A stretch of 64,000 nt of DNA from Bacillus renqingensis (GCF_016464375.1 NZ_JADDIU010000002.1:310001-374000), one strand, 5' to 3'; counted from the stretch's first letter, positions 43,100-52,489 are shown. A program made the numbers and translations. Notes: generated by a model from the letters alone, not told the origin.

Positions 43100-44011
43100 A
43101 TGGCTTGGATTGTTAGTTCGGAAACTACCCAAACCGAGTTGGCATTACAATTTAAACAGTTGATGGTTGATGAAGAAATACTGAAGATTCCCGGTGCCCA
43201 TGATGGAATGTCCGCTTTAATTGCAAAACGAGTTGGATTCAAAGCGTTATATTTGTCAGGTGCCGCCTATACGGCATCACGCGGACTGCCTGACTTAGGT
43301 ATGATTCATTCAGAGGAAGTGGCAGGGAGGGCGAAGGATTTAATCCGGGCAACAAATCTGCCGTTATTGGTTGATATAGACACAGGGTATGGCGGTGTTC
43401 TTAATACCGCCCGGGCTGTAAAAGAAATGGTGGAAGCAAGAGTAGCTGCCGTTCAAATTGAAGACCAGGATTTACCGAAAAAATGCGGACATTTAAACGG
43501 TAAGAAGTTGATAAGTGTCGAAGAAATGTGTCAAAAAATCAAGGTAATTAAAGAAGTGGCCCCTACCTTAATTGTCATTGCCCGCACAGATGCTGTTACA
43601 GTTGAAGGCATAGAGTCCGCCATTGATCGTGCAAATCAATATCTTACGGCTGGGGCCGATGCCATCTTTCCAGAGGCGATTGAATCGACTAAGGATTTTC
43701 TAAAAATCAAACAAATGGTGAATGCACCATTACTCGCCAATATGACTGAGTTTGGAAAAACCCCTTCCTATACGGCAGAGGAGTTTAAGGAGCTTGGCTA
43801 TAGCATGGTTATTTATCCGGTTACCTCTTTACGAATTGCCGCCAAGGCAGTAGAAAATGTATTTACTGAAATAGCAACAAATGGTACGCAGAAAAATTCC
43901 ATCAGTTTCATGCAGACGAGAAAAGAGCTATATGATACTATTCAATATTACAATTATGAAAAACTAGATTCAAAAATGGCAAAAACGATTTTACCAGAAG
44001 GTAGGGAATAG
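43100..44011 (+). CDS. prpB: 2-methylisocitrate lyase
   Basis: Lyase of 303 residues of the isocitrate-lyase/PEP-mutase superfamily, splitting 2-methylisocitrate into pyruvate and succinate. The catalytic cysteine is in KKCGHLNGK near residue 122. The metal-binding aspartates are in LVDIDTGYGG near residue 88. IEDQ and VIARTDA are also intact. GAGGGGGG precedes the ATG. It ends the tricarboxylate gene set. Confidence 0.92.
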   Translation: MAWIVSSETTQTELALQFKQLMVDEEILKIPGAHDGMSALIAKRVGFKALYLSGAAYTASRGLPDLGMIHSEEVAGRAKDLIRATNLPLLVDIDTGYGGVLNTARAVKEMVEARVAAVQIEDQDLPKKCGHLNGKKLISVEEMCQKIKVIKEVAPTLIVIARTDAVTVEGIESAIDRANQYLTAGADAIFPEAIESTKDFLKIKQMVNAPLLANMTEFGKTPSYTAEEFKELGYSMVIYPVTSLRIAAKAVENVFTEIATNGTQKNSISFMQTRKELYDTIQYYNYEKLDSKMAKTILPEGRE

Positions 44012-44309
44012 GCTTCGTTTTTCTACATCTTAACACGTTCTGAGCAAGGTTGAAGGCTGGCTGCCGATTTATGCGCCCGTGATTAGTTGTTGAAAGGGAC
44101 AGTATTTACATTTATTGCCTTATTTCTGTTAAAAAGGTTATTAAATCGAAACAAGTTGTTGTATTGGATAAAGGCAGAAGTAGAACGAAATAAAAAACAA
44201 AGGATCGACTGGATTCCTGTGATTCAAACATACACTTGTTTTTTTCCACAAAGAAAAGCTACAATACTATATGGAGGAAAGACAAAAATTGAAGAAGCAG
44301 GGATAAACA
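44012..44309. other. intergenic stretch before map
   Basis: An ORF starting TTG at 44087 and running into map has a hydrophobic start (GTVFTFIALFLLKRLL) but no ribosome site that convinces. I treat the stretch as non-coding or decayed. Confidence 0.4.
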
Positions 44310-45050
44310 ATGATTGTAAAAACAGAACAAGATATGAACGGATTGAAGGAGATTGGCCGGATTTGCGGGGCCATCCGTGATGAATTAGTGAAAAGAACGG
44401 TACCGGGTATTACCACAAAGGAACTGGATGACATAGCGGCGATAATGTTTGAAAAAGAAGGGGCCGTTTCTGCTCCAAAAGGGGAATATGACTTTCCTGG
44501 CCATACATGTATCAGTGTGAACGAAGAAGTAGCCCATGGGATTCCGGGGGATCGCGTGATTCAAGAAGGGGACTTGGTTAATATCGACGTTTCTGGTTCC
44601 AAAAATGGCTATTTTGCGGATACCGGTATTTCCATCGTTGTGGGTGACGGTGATGAAGTGCTGAAGAACCTGTGCGAAGTTGCCAAGTTAGCCTTTGAGG
44701 CAGGTTTAAAAAAGGCAAAACCGGGTTCGAAAATAACCGGGCTTGGGAGAGTCGTTTATCGAACGGCGAGACAGCATGGTTTTACCGTTATTACCAACTT
44801 GACTGGACATGGGATTGGCAGAACTATCCACGAAACACCTGAATATGTCTATAATTATTACGAGCCTTCCGATGGTGGATTATTAAAGGAAGGAATGGTG
44901 ATTGCCTTTGAACCATTTATCTCAACTGACGAGGAAGAGGTATTTGAAAAAGGGGATGGCTGGACCTATATTACAGAACAAAGCTTCGTTGCTCAGTATG
45001 AACAGACGATGATCATAACAAAAAATGGACCGATTATTACCACACTTTAA
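44310..45050 (+). CDS. map: methionine aminopeptidase, type I
   Basis: Removes the N-terminal methionine from new proteins. 246 residues. The five metal ligands are visible: Asp in VNIDVSGSKNGYFADTG (two), His in TGHGIGRTIHE, Glu in AFEPF and Glu in YEQTMII. It has no N-terminal zinc-finger extension. This is a stand-alone copy, not in a ribosomal-protein operon, so it is probably a second map gene of the genome (compare MapB of B. subtilis). The ribosome site is weak. Confidence 0.92.
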   Translation: MIVKTEQDMNGLKEIGRICGAIRDELVKRTVPGITTKELDDIAAIMFEKEGAVSAPKGEYDFPGHTCISVNEEVAHGIPGDRVIQEGDLVNIDVSGSKNGYFADTGISIVVGDGDEVLKNLCEVAKLAFEAGLKKAKPGSKITGLGRVVYRTARQHGFTVITNLTGHGIGRTIHETPEYVYNYYEPSDGGLLKEGMVIAFEPFISTDEEEVFEKGDGWTYITEQSFVAQYEQTMIITKNGPIITTL

Positions 45051-45055
45051 TGAGG

Positions 45056-45091
45056 AGAAAAGCAGGATTATTTGCTGGTCCTGCTTTTCTT
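45056..45091 (+). terminator. terminator of map
   Basis: AGAAAAGCAGGA and its exact complement around an 11-base loop, right after the stop codon, ending in TTTTCTTATT. Confidence 0.8.
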
Positions 45092-45180
45092 ATTGCGCCT
45101 TCAAATAAATCTCTGTATAGTTGTCCTATATGCAAAAAATTCGAAATACTCTTTCGGAATGTTAGGAGAGAAGCCTTAAA

Positions 45181-45969
45181 ATGATAAAAGCTATTTTGTT
45201 TGATTTAGATGATACCTTACTCTGGGATCAAAAAAGCGTCAAAGAAGCATTTCGTGCAACTTGTAAAGCGGCCGATGAGCGCTATCGATTAGATCCTGAA
45301 ATACTTGAAAAAGCTGTTCGTGAGGCAGCAAGAAAGCTTTATTCTAATTACGAATTTTACCCCTTTACACAAATGATTGGTATCAATCCGTTTGAGGGGT
45401 TATGGGGAAATTTTTTAGATGAAAATCATGAAGAGTTCAAGAAAATGAAAGAAAAGGTTCCGGAATATCGCAAGGATGCTTGGACAACAGGTTTAAAAAA
45501 ATTGGGAGTGGATGATCCCGATTTTGGACAGGAACTGGCGGAACGGTTCCCGGCAGAACGCAAGAAAGCACCATTTGTTTATGAGGATACCTTTAAAACG
45601 TTGGATGCATTGAAGGGACAGTACCAGCTGCTGCTTTTAACAAATGGGTCACCGGATTTGCAAAATACGAAACTAACGATTACACCGGAATTAAGTCCCT
45701 ACTTTGACCATATCGTCATTTCTGGAGCTTTTGGAAGGGGCAAACCGGATCCATCGATTTTCGAACATGCTTTGTCCCTATTGTCTATTGATCGAGATGA
45801 AGCGATTATGGTTGGGGATAATTTGATGACGGACATTCTTGGGGCAAACCGTGCCGGAATCCAATCGGTTTGGATTAACCGTCATGAAAAAGAGCGGAAT
45901 GAAGTGATTCCAACATATGAAATAAAACATTTAAATGAGCTGTTCCCAATCTTAGAAAAATTAAAATGA
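45181..45969 (+). CDS. HAD superfamily hydrolase
   Basis: Phosphatase-type protein of 262 residues. Motif [11 protein letters not shown] near residue 7, motif II LLLTNG near residue 154, motif III Lys in [10 protein letters not shown] near residue 185 and motif [18 protein letters not shown] near residue 215 are all intact. The helical cap between motifs I and II places it with YjjG/YsaA-like nucleotide or sugar-phosphate phosphatases. Substrate unknown. AGGAGAG precedes the ATG. Confidence 0.85.
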   Translation: MIKAILFDLDDTLLWDQKSVKEAFRATCKAADERYRLDPEILEKAVREAARKLYSNYEFYPFTQMIGINPFEGLWGNFLDENHEEFKKMKEKVPEYRKDAWTTGLKKLGVDDPDFGQELAERFPAERKKAPFVYEDTFKTLDALKGQYQLLLLTNGSPDLQNTKLTITPELSPYFDHIVISGAFGRGKPDPSIFEHALSLLSIDRDEAIMVGDNLMTDILGANRAGIQSVWINRHEKERNEVIPTYEIKHLNELFPILEKLK

Positions 45970-46266
45970 ATTCAATTTCGGCTTAAAGCTGTGATAGAAG
46001 CAGGGTTGCAGATTTTTTGTGAAAAATCGCATATAAATGAAAAAAGCTGCAGATAAAATTAGGTTAGTAGAATATAACGTAAATATAATATTTGTTTATA
46101 GAAAAAGAGAATTCGAGAAAATGGTTTCGACAAGAATATGCATATTCTCCTAAAATCTAAATTATCTAAATAATCCTGAAAATGGCTTGTTTTTTGTGAG
46201 ATAGAATAGTAATATTGTTTTTGTACTATAATAGCCATTTGTAAATTTTTAGGAGGAATAGTTTTT
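45970..46266. other. intergenic stretch upstream of brnQ
   Basis: AT-rich. TATAAT at 46227-46232 could be the brnQ -10, but its -35 is poor. No T-box features (no specifier stem, no conserved GGTGG element) are seen. Confidence 0.4.
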
Positions 46267-47646
46267 ATGGAGAATAGATTACCATTTTCACGGTATTTTA
46301 TTATAGGAGTCATGTTGTTTGCATTATTTTTTGGTGCAGGCAATTTAATTTTTCCCGCATCGCTTGGACAACAAGCCGGTTCAAATGTTTGGCTGGCAGT
46401 GGCAGGATTTTTGATCACAGGAATTGGTTTGCCTTTTCTGGGGATTTTGGCCATGGGCGTTTCAGGAAGCAAGAATTTACAGGAGCTTGCAAGCAGGGTT
46501 CATCCCCTTTATGGCATCATCTTTACGGCGCTTTTATATTTAACGATTGGGCCTTTCTTTGCAGCACCAAGGACTGGTGCGGTTGCTTATGATATTGGAA
46601 TTGCACCGTTTGTCGGTGAGAGTTCCGGGCAAATCGGGTTATTCATTTTCACACTGCTCTATTTTATCGTTACACTTTGGTTTTCATTAAATCCTGCCAA
46701 GATTGTAGATAATGTTGGAAAAATATTATCCCCAGCTATTATTGTATTACTTTTGCTATTTTTAGTAATGGTTTTTGTACAACCGATTGGGACGATTGGA
46801 GCACCACAAGCGGCTTATTCACATGGAGCATTCATGAAGGGATTCATGGAAGGATATAATACGATGGATGCGTTAGCCTCGCTTGTATTTGGAATCATCG
46901 TCATCAATGCTATTCGTTCGATGGGGGTTAGTTCAGCTCGCGGAATTCTCGTCACATCGGCGAAATCCGGAATAGTTGCAATATTGTTCCTAGGCATTAT
47001 CTATATAGGGATCGCATATTTAGGAGCGACAAGTACGGAAAGCTTTGGTTTGTTTGACACTGGAGGTCCTGTGCTTGAGAAAGCAGCATCCTATTATTTT
47101 GGAACATGGGGTATGATCATGCTGTCGATTATCATTATCCTTGCAGGTCTGACGACAAGTATCGGTTTGATAACAGCTTGTGGTGAATATTTTCATACCT
47201 TATTTCCGATGATAAGCTATAAAGTGTTTGTCCTCTTCTTTACGCTTGGATCATTTGTGGTGGCCAATTTTGGATTATCAAATATCATTAATTTTTCGAT
47301 TCCAGTGTTAATGTTTTTATATCCGCTGGCGGTTGTCCTTATGCTGTTAACATTCTTATCAAAACTATTTCACCATTCGAGATTGGTATACACGGCAGCA
47401 ATAATGGTTACCTTTTTCATCAGTATTGTTGATGGTTTGAAAACATTCTTTAACTTGCTTGGAATAGATTATTTTGATTGGTTATCAGCGATTGTTGGCT
47501 TCTATAATCGGGTCTTACCACTATATAGCGACGGACTTGGCTGGTTGCTTCCAGTTTTGGTTATTATTTTACTTACGGGATTGATCACACGGATTCAGCA
47601 GGTTTCCGGTGTCGAACTTAAGAAAAAATCCGAGAGTGCTCTTTAA
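46267..47646 (+). CDS. brnQ: branched-chain amino acid:cation symporter
   Basis: LIVCS family transporter of 459 residues with 12 helices, importing leucine, isoleucine and valine with sodium or protons. The N-terminal segment MLFALFFGAGNLIFPASLG and the following GFLITGIGLPFLGILAMG are diagnostic. APRTGAVAYDIGIAPF near residue 100 is also conserved. AGGAGG precedes the ATG. Single-gene unit. Confidence 0.92.
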   Translation: MENRLPFSRYFIIGVMLFALFFGAGNLIFPASLGQQAGSNVWLAVAGFLITGIGLPFLGILAMGVSGSKNLQELASRVHPLYGIIFTALLYLTIGPFFAAPRTGAVAYDIGIAPFVGESSGQIGLFIFTLLYFIVTLWFSLNPAKIVDNVGKILSPAIIVLLLLFLVMVFVQPIGTIGAPQAAYSHGAFMKGFMEGYNTMDALASLVFGIIVINAIRSMGVSSARGILVTSAKSGIVAILFLGIIYIGIAYLGATSTESFGLFDTGGPVLEKAASYYFGTWGMIMLSIIIILAGLTTSIGLITACGEYFHTLFPMISYKVFVLFFTLGSFVVANFGLSNIINFSIPVLMFLYPLAVVLMLLTFLSKLFHHSRLVYTAAIMVTFFISIVDGLKTFFNLLGIDYFDWLSAIVGFYNRVLPLYSDGLGWLLPVLVIILLTGLITRIQQVSGVELKKKSESAL

Positions 47647-47755
47647 ATCGGGCGGCCCAGCTGCAACTTAGGCAGAAAGGTTGAATTTTCTTTCGCCGCT
47701 TTATTATAATCAAATTATTGTTTGAATATTCAATCAGAAAAGGTGTGAATAGAAG

Positions 47756-48295
47756 ATGAAAATTGTTGCAATCGTCGGCAGTTTAAGAAAGGATTCCTAT
47801 AATCGGCAGTTGGCCGCCACTATTCAGGAACGGAATCAGAATAAATTTGATATGGAAATTCTTGATATTGGTATACTTCCACATTATAACCAAGATGAAG
47901 AGAACAACCCTCCAGAATCTGTACGTGATTTCAAAAAGAAGGTGAAAGAAGCTGATGGGGTTATCATCCTCACTCCCGAATATAACTGGTCGATACCTGG
48001 AGTATTGAAAAACGCGCTTGATTGGCTTTCCCGTGTCGATAAAGTACTGATCGGTAAACCGGTCATGACCGCAGGGGCATCTACAGGAACGATGGGAACG
48101 GTCCGGGCACAGCTTCATTTGCGTGATATTTTAACTGCATTACAGGTGAAACTGTTATCACCAGCAGGGAATGAAATTCTTGTGAACCAAGCTGCCGCTA
48201 AATTTGATCCGGAGACAGGAAAGCTAGTGGATGAAGCAACCCTAACCTTTATTGATGATGTCGTTGATCGCTTTCTTCAAATGGTTTCTAATTAA
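47756..48295 (+). CDS. NADPH-dependent FMN reductase family protein
   Basis: Flavodoxin-fold reductase of 179 residues. The FMN phosphate loop is GSLRKDSYNRQLA near residue 8, and PEYNWSIPGVLKNALDWLSR near residue 73 is the family hallmark. It reduces FMN or azo/quinone compounds with NADPH. AAAGGTG precedes the ATG. A terminator follows; no obvious functional link to its neighbours. Confidence 0.88.
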   Translation: MKIVAIVGSLRKDSYNRQLAATIQERNQNKFDMEILDIGILPHYNQDEENNPPESVRDFKKKVKEADGVIILTPEYNWSIPGVLKNALDWLSRVDKVLIGKPVMTAGASTGTMGTVRAQLHLRDILTALQVKLLSPAGNEILVNQAAAKFDPETGKLVDEATLTFIDDVVDRFLQMVSN

Positions 48296-48317
48296 CAGGG
48301 TTTCATATGAGTACAGG

Positions 48318-48348
48318 ACTGCCCTCATGATGAATCGGGGCAGTTTTT
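48318..48348 (+). terminator. terminator of the FMN reductase gene
   Basis: ACTGCCC pairs with GGGCAGT across a loop, followed by TTTTT. Confidence 0.75.
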
Positions 48349-48389
48349 CAATTTGGTATCAATGATTTCAGGAAGGCAGGTGGCTTGGA

Positions 48390-49268
48390 ATGGAATTACG
48401 GCAATTAAGAGTATTTATGGAGGTTGCGAAGCACAAAAGCATGACAAAAGCAGCTGAAAGTTTACATATATCACAGCCTGCTTTAAGTAAGTCGATAAAG
48501 GCTTTAGAGGAAGAATTGGGCATGATCTTAATGATTCGAACAAATAAGAATAGTGAAGTAACGGACGCAGGGAACATTGTCTTGGAGTATGCCTTGAAAA
48601 TGAATACCCTTCTAGATGAAATGAACACGACTTTAAATGATTTGACCAGCTTGAATAGGGGGCAAATCAACATGGGACTGCCTCCGATCATTGGCAGTTT
48701 ATTTTTCCCCCGGGTGATGGCAAAGTTTCATCGTGCATACCCAAATGTTGAATTGAATTTAGCCGAGTATGGAGGCGCAAGGGTAGTCAAAAGTGTCGAA
48801 GAGGGCGAAGTGGAACTGGGTGTCGCTGTCATGCCGATTGATAACAGGGAATTCCATGTGTACCCGATAGTGGAAGAGAAAATGAAGCTGTTGGTTTACA
48901 AAGAACATCGTTATGCTTCGCGGGAGCAGGTTAATTTAAAGGATTTAAAAGAGGAGGAATTTATTTTTTATCATGAAGAATTTGCCTTGTATAAAATTAT
49001 GAAGGACCATTTTATTGCGGCTGGTTTTACCCCCAAAATCCTATTTAAAAGCTCGCAGTGGGACTTGATGTCAGAGATGGTGGCGGCTAATCTTGGAGTC
49101 ACGATTCTGCCTGAATCCATTTGTAACCGGGCGTCCAACCCAGATATAAAAATTATCAATCTGGAGCAAGAAATTATCTGGAAATTGGCTGTCATCACAA
49201 AAAAAGACCGCTACATTTCAAACGCCTGCAGGATGTTCATCGATTTTATTTTAAAGGAACCGTTATAA
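48390..49268 (+). CDS. LysR-family regulator (CidR-like)
   Basis: LysR regulator of 292 residues. The helix-turn-helix is in residues about 1-60 (LRVFMEVAKHKSMTKAAESL, ISQPALSKSIKALE). The remainder is the effector-binding domain (GLPPIIGSLFFPRVMAKFH). It lies directly upstream of cidAB in the same direction, as CidR does in other Firmicutes, where it answers to acetate or overflow metabolism. An AGGTGG site precedes the ATG. Confidence 0.88.
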   Translation: MELRQLRVFMEVAKHKSMTKAAESLHISQPALSKSIKALEEELGMILMIRTNKNSEVTDAGNIVLEYALKMNTLLDEMNTTLNDLTSLNRGQINMGLPPIIGSLFFPRVMAKFHRAYPNVELNLAEYGGARVVKSVEEGEVELGVAVMPIDNREFHVYPIVEEKMKLLVYKEHRYASREQVNLKDLKEEEFIFYHEEFALYKIMKDHFIAAGFTPKILFKSSQWDLMSEMVAANLGVTILPESICNRASNPDIKIINLEQEIIWKLAVITKKDRYISNACRMFIDFILKEPL

Positions 49269-49350
49269 CTTTTGGTTATGAAGTTTATTCTAAATATGTA
49301 TTTTACGAATGGCTGCTTTCGGCGTACAATATAGTCTATAGTTGATATCA

Positions 49351-49386
49351 CGAAGAAAAAGGAGTTTAGCTGCTCCTTTTTCTTCG
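49351..49386 (+). terminator. strong hairpin between the LysR gene and cidA
   Basis: CGAAGAAAAAGGAG and its exact complement (14 bp) around an eight-base loop, with the T-run in the right arm. It ends the regulator transcript or works as an attenuator for cidAB. Confidence 0.78.
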
Positions 49387-49405
49387 TTTAGAAAGGATTG
49401 TCACG

Positions 49406-49774
49406 GTGAAACTGGGGATATTAGTGATTCAAGTATTAGGTATTCATGTTTTTTTATTTTTGGGAGCAGCAGTAAAAAAAGTAGTTCCTCTGCCAATCCC
49501 AGCATCAATGTTTGGGTTATGCCTGTTGTTTTTGGCACTTTACTTTCATATTATTAAACTAGAGTGGGTGGAAAAAGGGGCCAATTGGCTGATGGCGGAG
49601 CTGTTGCTTTTCTTCATTCCTTCAGCTGTCGGGATTGTCAATTATGATGAAATCATCAGCGTTCAGGGGGCAGAGATTGTTGGCTTGATTGGGATAAGTA
49701 CCATCATTGTTGTGGGAATGACTGCACTTATTGCCGAAATGATCACAAGAATGAAAGGAAGTGGACAACAATGA
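49406..49774 (+). CDS. cidA: holin-like protein CidA/LrgA family
   Basis: Membrane protein of 122 residues with four helices. A GTG start follows AAAGGAT. VPLPIPASMFGLCLLFLAL near residue 26 and LLLFFIPSAVGIVNY near residue 67 are family segments. CidA/LrgA proteins act with CidB/LrgB in murein-hydrolase control or pyruvate/acetate export. The next gene overlaps by four bases. Confidence 0.9.
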   Translation: MKLGILVIQVLGIHVFLFLGAAVKKVVPLPIPASMFGLCLLFLALYFHIIKLEWVEKGANWLMAELLLFFIPSAVGIVNYDEIISVQGAEIVGLIGISTIIVVGMTALIAEMITRMKGSGQQ

Positions 49775-50466
49775 GAATGGTGTTGTTTACAGTTATTACC
49801 TATCTCGTCTATCTTTTCGTCAAAAAAGTCTATGGGAAAACGAATCTTCCATTTTTTCATCCATTATTACTGACACCTCTCCTGTTAATCGCACTCATTT
49901 CTTTTGGTCATGTGTCTGCGAATAAATATTTGGATGCAACAAAATGGCTTACCCATATGCTTGGACCAGCGACCGTTGCCTTTGCTGTTCCGATATATAA
50001 ACACTTGCCGATTATAAAAAAATATTTTGGCACGATTATGATAAGCATTACATCCGGTACATTGGTTGCGATTCTTTCAACGTTCGGTTTGTCTAAATTG
50101 ATTCATTTGAATGTTGCCTTTATCACTTCCATCCTGCCTAGATCCATTACAACTCCGATTGCAATAGAGGTGTCAAAGGATATCGGCGGTTTGCCAGCAT
50201 TAACGACTGTCTTTGTGATCCTAACCGGTATAATGGGCGGTGTTATTGGACCATCCGTACTAAAATGGCTATCCATTCGAACGCCGATAGCCAAAGGTCT
50301 TGCATTGGGAATGGCGGCTCATGGAGCTGGAACAAATAAAGCAATGGAATACGGTGAACAGGAAGCCACATTTTCGTCTTTAGCTATGATTTTCGCTGCA
50401 TGGATCACTTTCATTTGGGGCGTCGTGCTGATTCCGCCATTAATGCATTTCCATTCTTTTTTTTAA
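49771..50466 (+). CDS. cidB: CidB/LrgB family membrane protein
   Basis: Membrane protein of 231 residues with about seven helices, overlapping cidA by four bases (ATGA). Family segments: AFAVPIYKHLPIIKKYF near residue 70, LPRSITTPIAIEVSKDIGG near residue 120 and LGMAAHGAGTNKAMEYGE near residue 177. It is the partner of CidA. Confidence 0.9.
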   Translation: MRMVLFTVITYLVYLFVKKVYGKTNLPFFHPLLLTPLLLIALISFGHVSANKYLDATKWLTHMLGPATVAFAVPIYKHLPIIKKYFGTIMISITSGTLVAILSTFGLSKLIHLNVAFITSILPRSITTPIAIEVSKDIGGLPALTTVFVILTGIMGGVIGPSVLKWLSIRTPIAKGLALGMAAHGAGTNKAMEYGEQEATFSSLAMIFAAWITFIWGVVLIPPLMHFHSFF

Positions 50467-50470
50467 GCAC

Positions 50471-50517
50471 AACGCAAATAACTTGCGACTAGTCGCAGCT
50501 TATTTGCGTTTTTTTGT
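50471..50517 (+). terminator. terminator of cidAB
   Basis: AACGCAAATAA and its exact complement with an inner palindrome GCGACTAGTCGC, followed by seven T's. Confidence 0.85.
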
Positions 50518-50604
50518 CGTTACTTTTTTTAATATTAAGTCGAAATTGAAAGGAATGAATGGTATAAATCAGCCCATAATAAGAACCATAAGGAGGGATT
50601 CCAG

Positions 50605-50739
50605 TTGGATAAAAAGTACAATACAGGTGATGATGGTGCTGTTGAATTGAAAAAAGCACTAAGTAAAACAAAACCAAGGAAACACCCTAAAATGAGTGAG
50701 GCTGAACTGAGACTTAAATATCAACAAAAGAATGACTAA
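50605..50739 (+). CDS. small hydrophilic protein, 44 residues
   Basis: TTG start six to seven bases after AAGGAGGGA. The product is MDKKYNTGDDGAVELKKALS followed by a lysine-rich half ending LRLKYQQKND. Highly charged, no signal peptide or membrane segment. Strong ribosome site and coding-like codon use support a real gene. Function unknown. Confidence 0.6.
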   Translation: MDKKYNTGDDGAVELKKALSKTKPRKHPKMSEAELRLKYQQKND

Positions 50740-50772
50740 AGAAGATTTTATTCAACCTTCAGAGGTGAGATC

Positions 50773-50919
50773 ATGAAAGCACAAAGGCCAATTGAGTATA
50801 CAGGAAAGGTTCTCGACCAAAGAAATACCCTTACTGGTCCGGATGACGAAGGAAAACGCGATTATCCGAAACCGCCCAAACAGGTAAATATTCAACCATC
50901 TGAGTCTAATGGTGAATAA
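50773..50919 (+). CDS. small hydrophilic protein, 48 residues
   Basis: ATG after an AGAGGTGAGA site, encoding MKAQRPIEYTGKVLDQRNTL and a proline-rich end (RDYPKPPKQVNIQPSESNGE). Likely disordered. It follows the 44-residue gene by 33 bases, suggesting co-transcription, and is followed by an imperfect hairpin (50926-50950) with TTTT. Function unknown. Confidence 0.55.
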   Translation: MKAQRPIEYTGKVLDQRNTLTGPDDEGKRDYPKPPKQVNIQPSESNGE

Positions 50920-51041
50920 AAAGACGGCTGCCAACACGGTAGCCTTTTCCTGTTTATTTTTTAACAAGCAAGAAACTTTCATTCCAGATTCTCTATTGTT
51001 ACTATGGTTATGTAATACCTTTACGAAAGGACAAATCGACA

Positions 51042-52040
51042 ATGACAAATATTCATATACCTTTATCCGTTTTAAATTTAGCTCCCATTCGTGAGGGGCA
51101 TGATGCTAAACAGGCAATAGATGCGTTGGTCGATCTTGCACAAGCAGTGGAAGAAATGGGGTATACACGCTATTGGATTGCGGAACACCATAATACCCCA
51201 ACACTTGTCAGCTCGGCAACGTCGATTTTAATCAAACATACGTTGGAACATACCCATCACATCCGGGTTGGATCGGGCGGGGTGATGCTGCCGAACCATT
51301 CTCCTTTAGTGGTGGCAGAACAATTCGGAACGATGGCAACAATCTATCCCAATCGACTTGACCTAGGGTTAGGACGTGCCCCCGGAACCGATATGATGAC
51401 AGCAAGTGCCCTCAGACGTTCGAAAAATGATTCCGTTTATACATTTCCGGATGATGTTCAGGCATTACTTACCTATTTAGGACCGGAAGAACAGCAAGGT
51501 TATGTGAGAGCCTATCCTGGTGTTGGCACGAATATACCGATTTATATTCTTGGATCATCGACAGATTCCGCTTATTTAGCAGCAAGTTTAGGATTGCCCT
51601 ATGTGTTCGCTTCACACTTCGCACCAAGATACATGGAAGAGGCCATTTCTATTTATCGCAGCCGCTTCCAGCCGTCAGAATACCTTGATAAGCCTTATAT
51701 GATGGTTTGTTTAAATGTCATTGCCGCTGAAACGGATGAAGAAGCGCAATTTTTATCAACAACAGCAGAGCAATTTTTCCTCAATGTGGTCCGCAATTCC
51801 CGTATGCCATTGCAGCCTCCGGTTGAAAACTTGGATCATATATGGAATTCGATGGAGAAAGAAGCGGCGGCTTCCATGTCCAGATTGACCTTTTTAGGAA
51901 GTAAAGAGACGGTTCAAGAGCAGTTAACTCGTTTCCAGGAGAAATATAATGTGGACGAGATCATGGCTGTTTCTTATATCTATGATCCTGAAAAACAAAA
52001 ACGGTCGTATGAGATATTAAAAGAAATTGTGGATGGATAA
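51042..52040 (+). CDS. LLM class flavin-dependent oxidoreductase (luciferase-like)
   Basis: Luciferase-fold flavoprotein of 332 residues. [18 protein letters not shown] at the start, [20 protein letters not shown] near residue 39, [20 protein letters not shown] near residue 73 and [10 protein letters not shown] near residue 103 are diagnostic for the B. subtilis YwcH/YddN-like group. It uses reduced FMN; the substrate is unknown. AAAGGA precedes the ATG. Confidence 0.88.
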   Translation: MTNIHIPLSVLNLAPIREGHDAKQAIDALVDLAQAVEEMGYTRYWIAEHHNTPTLVSSATSILIKHTLEHTHHIRVGSGGVMLPNHSPLVVAEQFGTMATIYPNRLDLGLGRAPGTDMMTASALRRSKNDSVYTFPDDVQALLTYLGPEEQQGYVRAYPGVGTNIPIYILGSSTDSAYLAASLGLPYVFASHFAPRYMEEAISIYRSRFQPSEYLDKPYMMVCLNVIAAETDEEAQFLSTTAEQFFLNVVRNSRMPLQPPVENLDHIWNSMEKEAAASMSRLTFLGSKETVQEQLTRFQEKYNVDEIMAVSYIYDPEKQKRSYEILKEIVDG

Positions 52041-52222
52041 GAAAAGCGCAAGGCGCCCGCCTAGCGGCGACAAGCACAAGACGAGCCGGCGAGAAGGCTG
52101 TTCTTTAGCCTTCTTGACGGATTGGCTTGTGACCTCGAGCCGCTGGCGCCTCCTCGAAAAAGCTAACGCTTTTCCTTCGTGCGATGCTGATGCTGTCGAA
52201 GCCTTCCTTGTGGAGCTAGACA
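52041..52222. repeat. GC-rich hairpin-forming interspersed repeat
   Basis: More GC-rich than its surroundings. The left end (AAAAGCG, GGCGCC, AGCGGC) is mirrored by GCCGCT, GGCGCC and CGCTTTT about 100 bases later. An inner hairpin GAAGGCT/AGCCTTC is also present. It ends with GGAGCTAGACAATTCTC. As I recall, related elements with GACAAGC, GACCTCGAG and GAGCTAGACAATTC are scattered in Bacillaceae genomes. No coding potential of its own, although ORFs cross it. Confidence 0.65.
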
Positions 52223-52334
52223 ATTCTCAAAGTCGAATGATATAAATTCTGATACTCAAATAAAGGGGGTAATAAAACATTTTTATTGTTTCTATTTTGA
52301 GTTGTGATATAATTCAGATATATCATTTAATAAT

Positions 52335-52427
52335 CACTAGGGGATCCCTTGATAAGGGCTGAGAGCAAAGTAGTTACTTTGAAACCCTCAAAACCTGAAC
52401 AGGTTCGTACCTGCGTAGGGAAGTGGC
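52335..52427 (+). ncRNA. TPP riboswitch (THI-box)
   Basis: The conserved TPP aptamer: CACTAGGGG at the 5' side, TGATAAGGGCTGAGA, ACCCTC, then AACCTGAACAGGTT, and TACCTGCGTAGGGAAGTGG at the end. All conserved blocks are present in order. It lies upstream of the thiamine thiazole genes and is followed by a terminator, so binding of thiamine pyrophosphate should stop transcription. Confidence 0.96.
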
Positions 52428-52460
52428 GTGTTGTTTTTTCTATGAAATAAACATGGCAAT

Positions 52461-52489
52461 ACCACTTCCTGTTTGGGGAGTGGTTTTTT
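52461..52489 (+). terminator. expression-platform terminator of the TPP riboswitch
   Basis: ACCACTTCC pairs with GGGGAGTGGT, followed by TTTTT. The stem overlaps sequence that can alternatively pair with the end of the aptamer (GGAAGTGG), as expected for a switch. Confidence 0.85.

Noticed and set aside
44087-44380. 97-codon ORF overlapping the start of map
   Set aside because: No convincing ribosome site; the part inside map is out of frame, and the hydrophobic start could be chance in AT-rich DNA.
45970-46266. T-box or leucine-responsive leader upstream of brnQ
   Set aside because: No specifier loop, T-box sequence or antiterminator seen.
52027-52245. ORFs crossing the GC-rich repeat on both strands
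   Set aside because: They follow the repeat's inverted symmetry, have no ribosome site and no protein-like composition.
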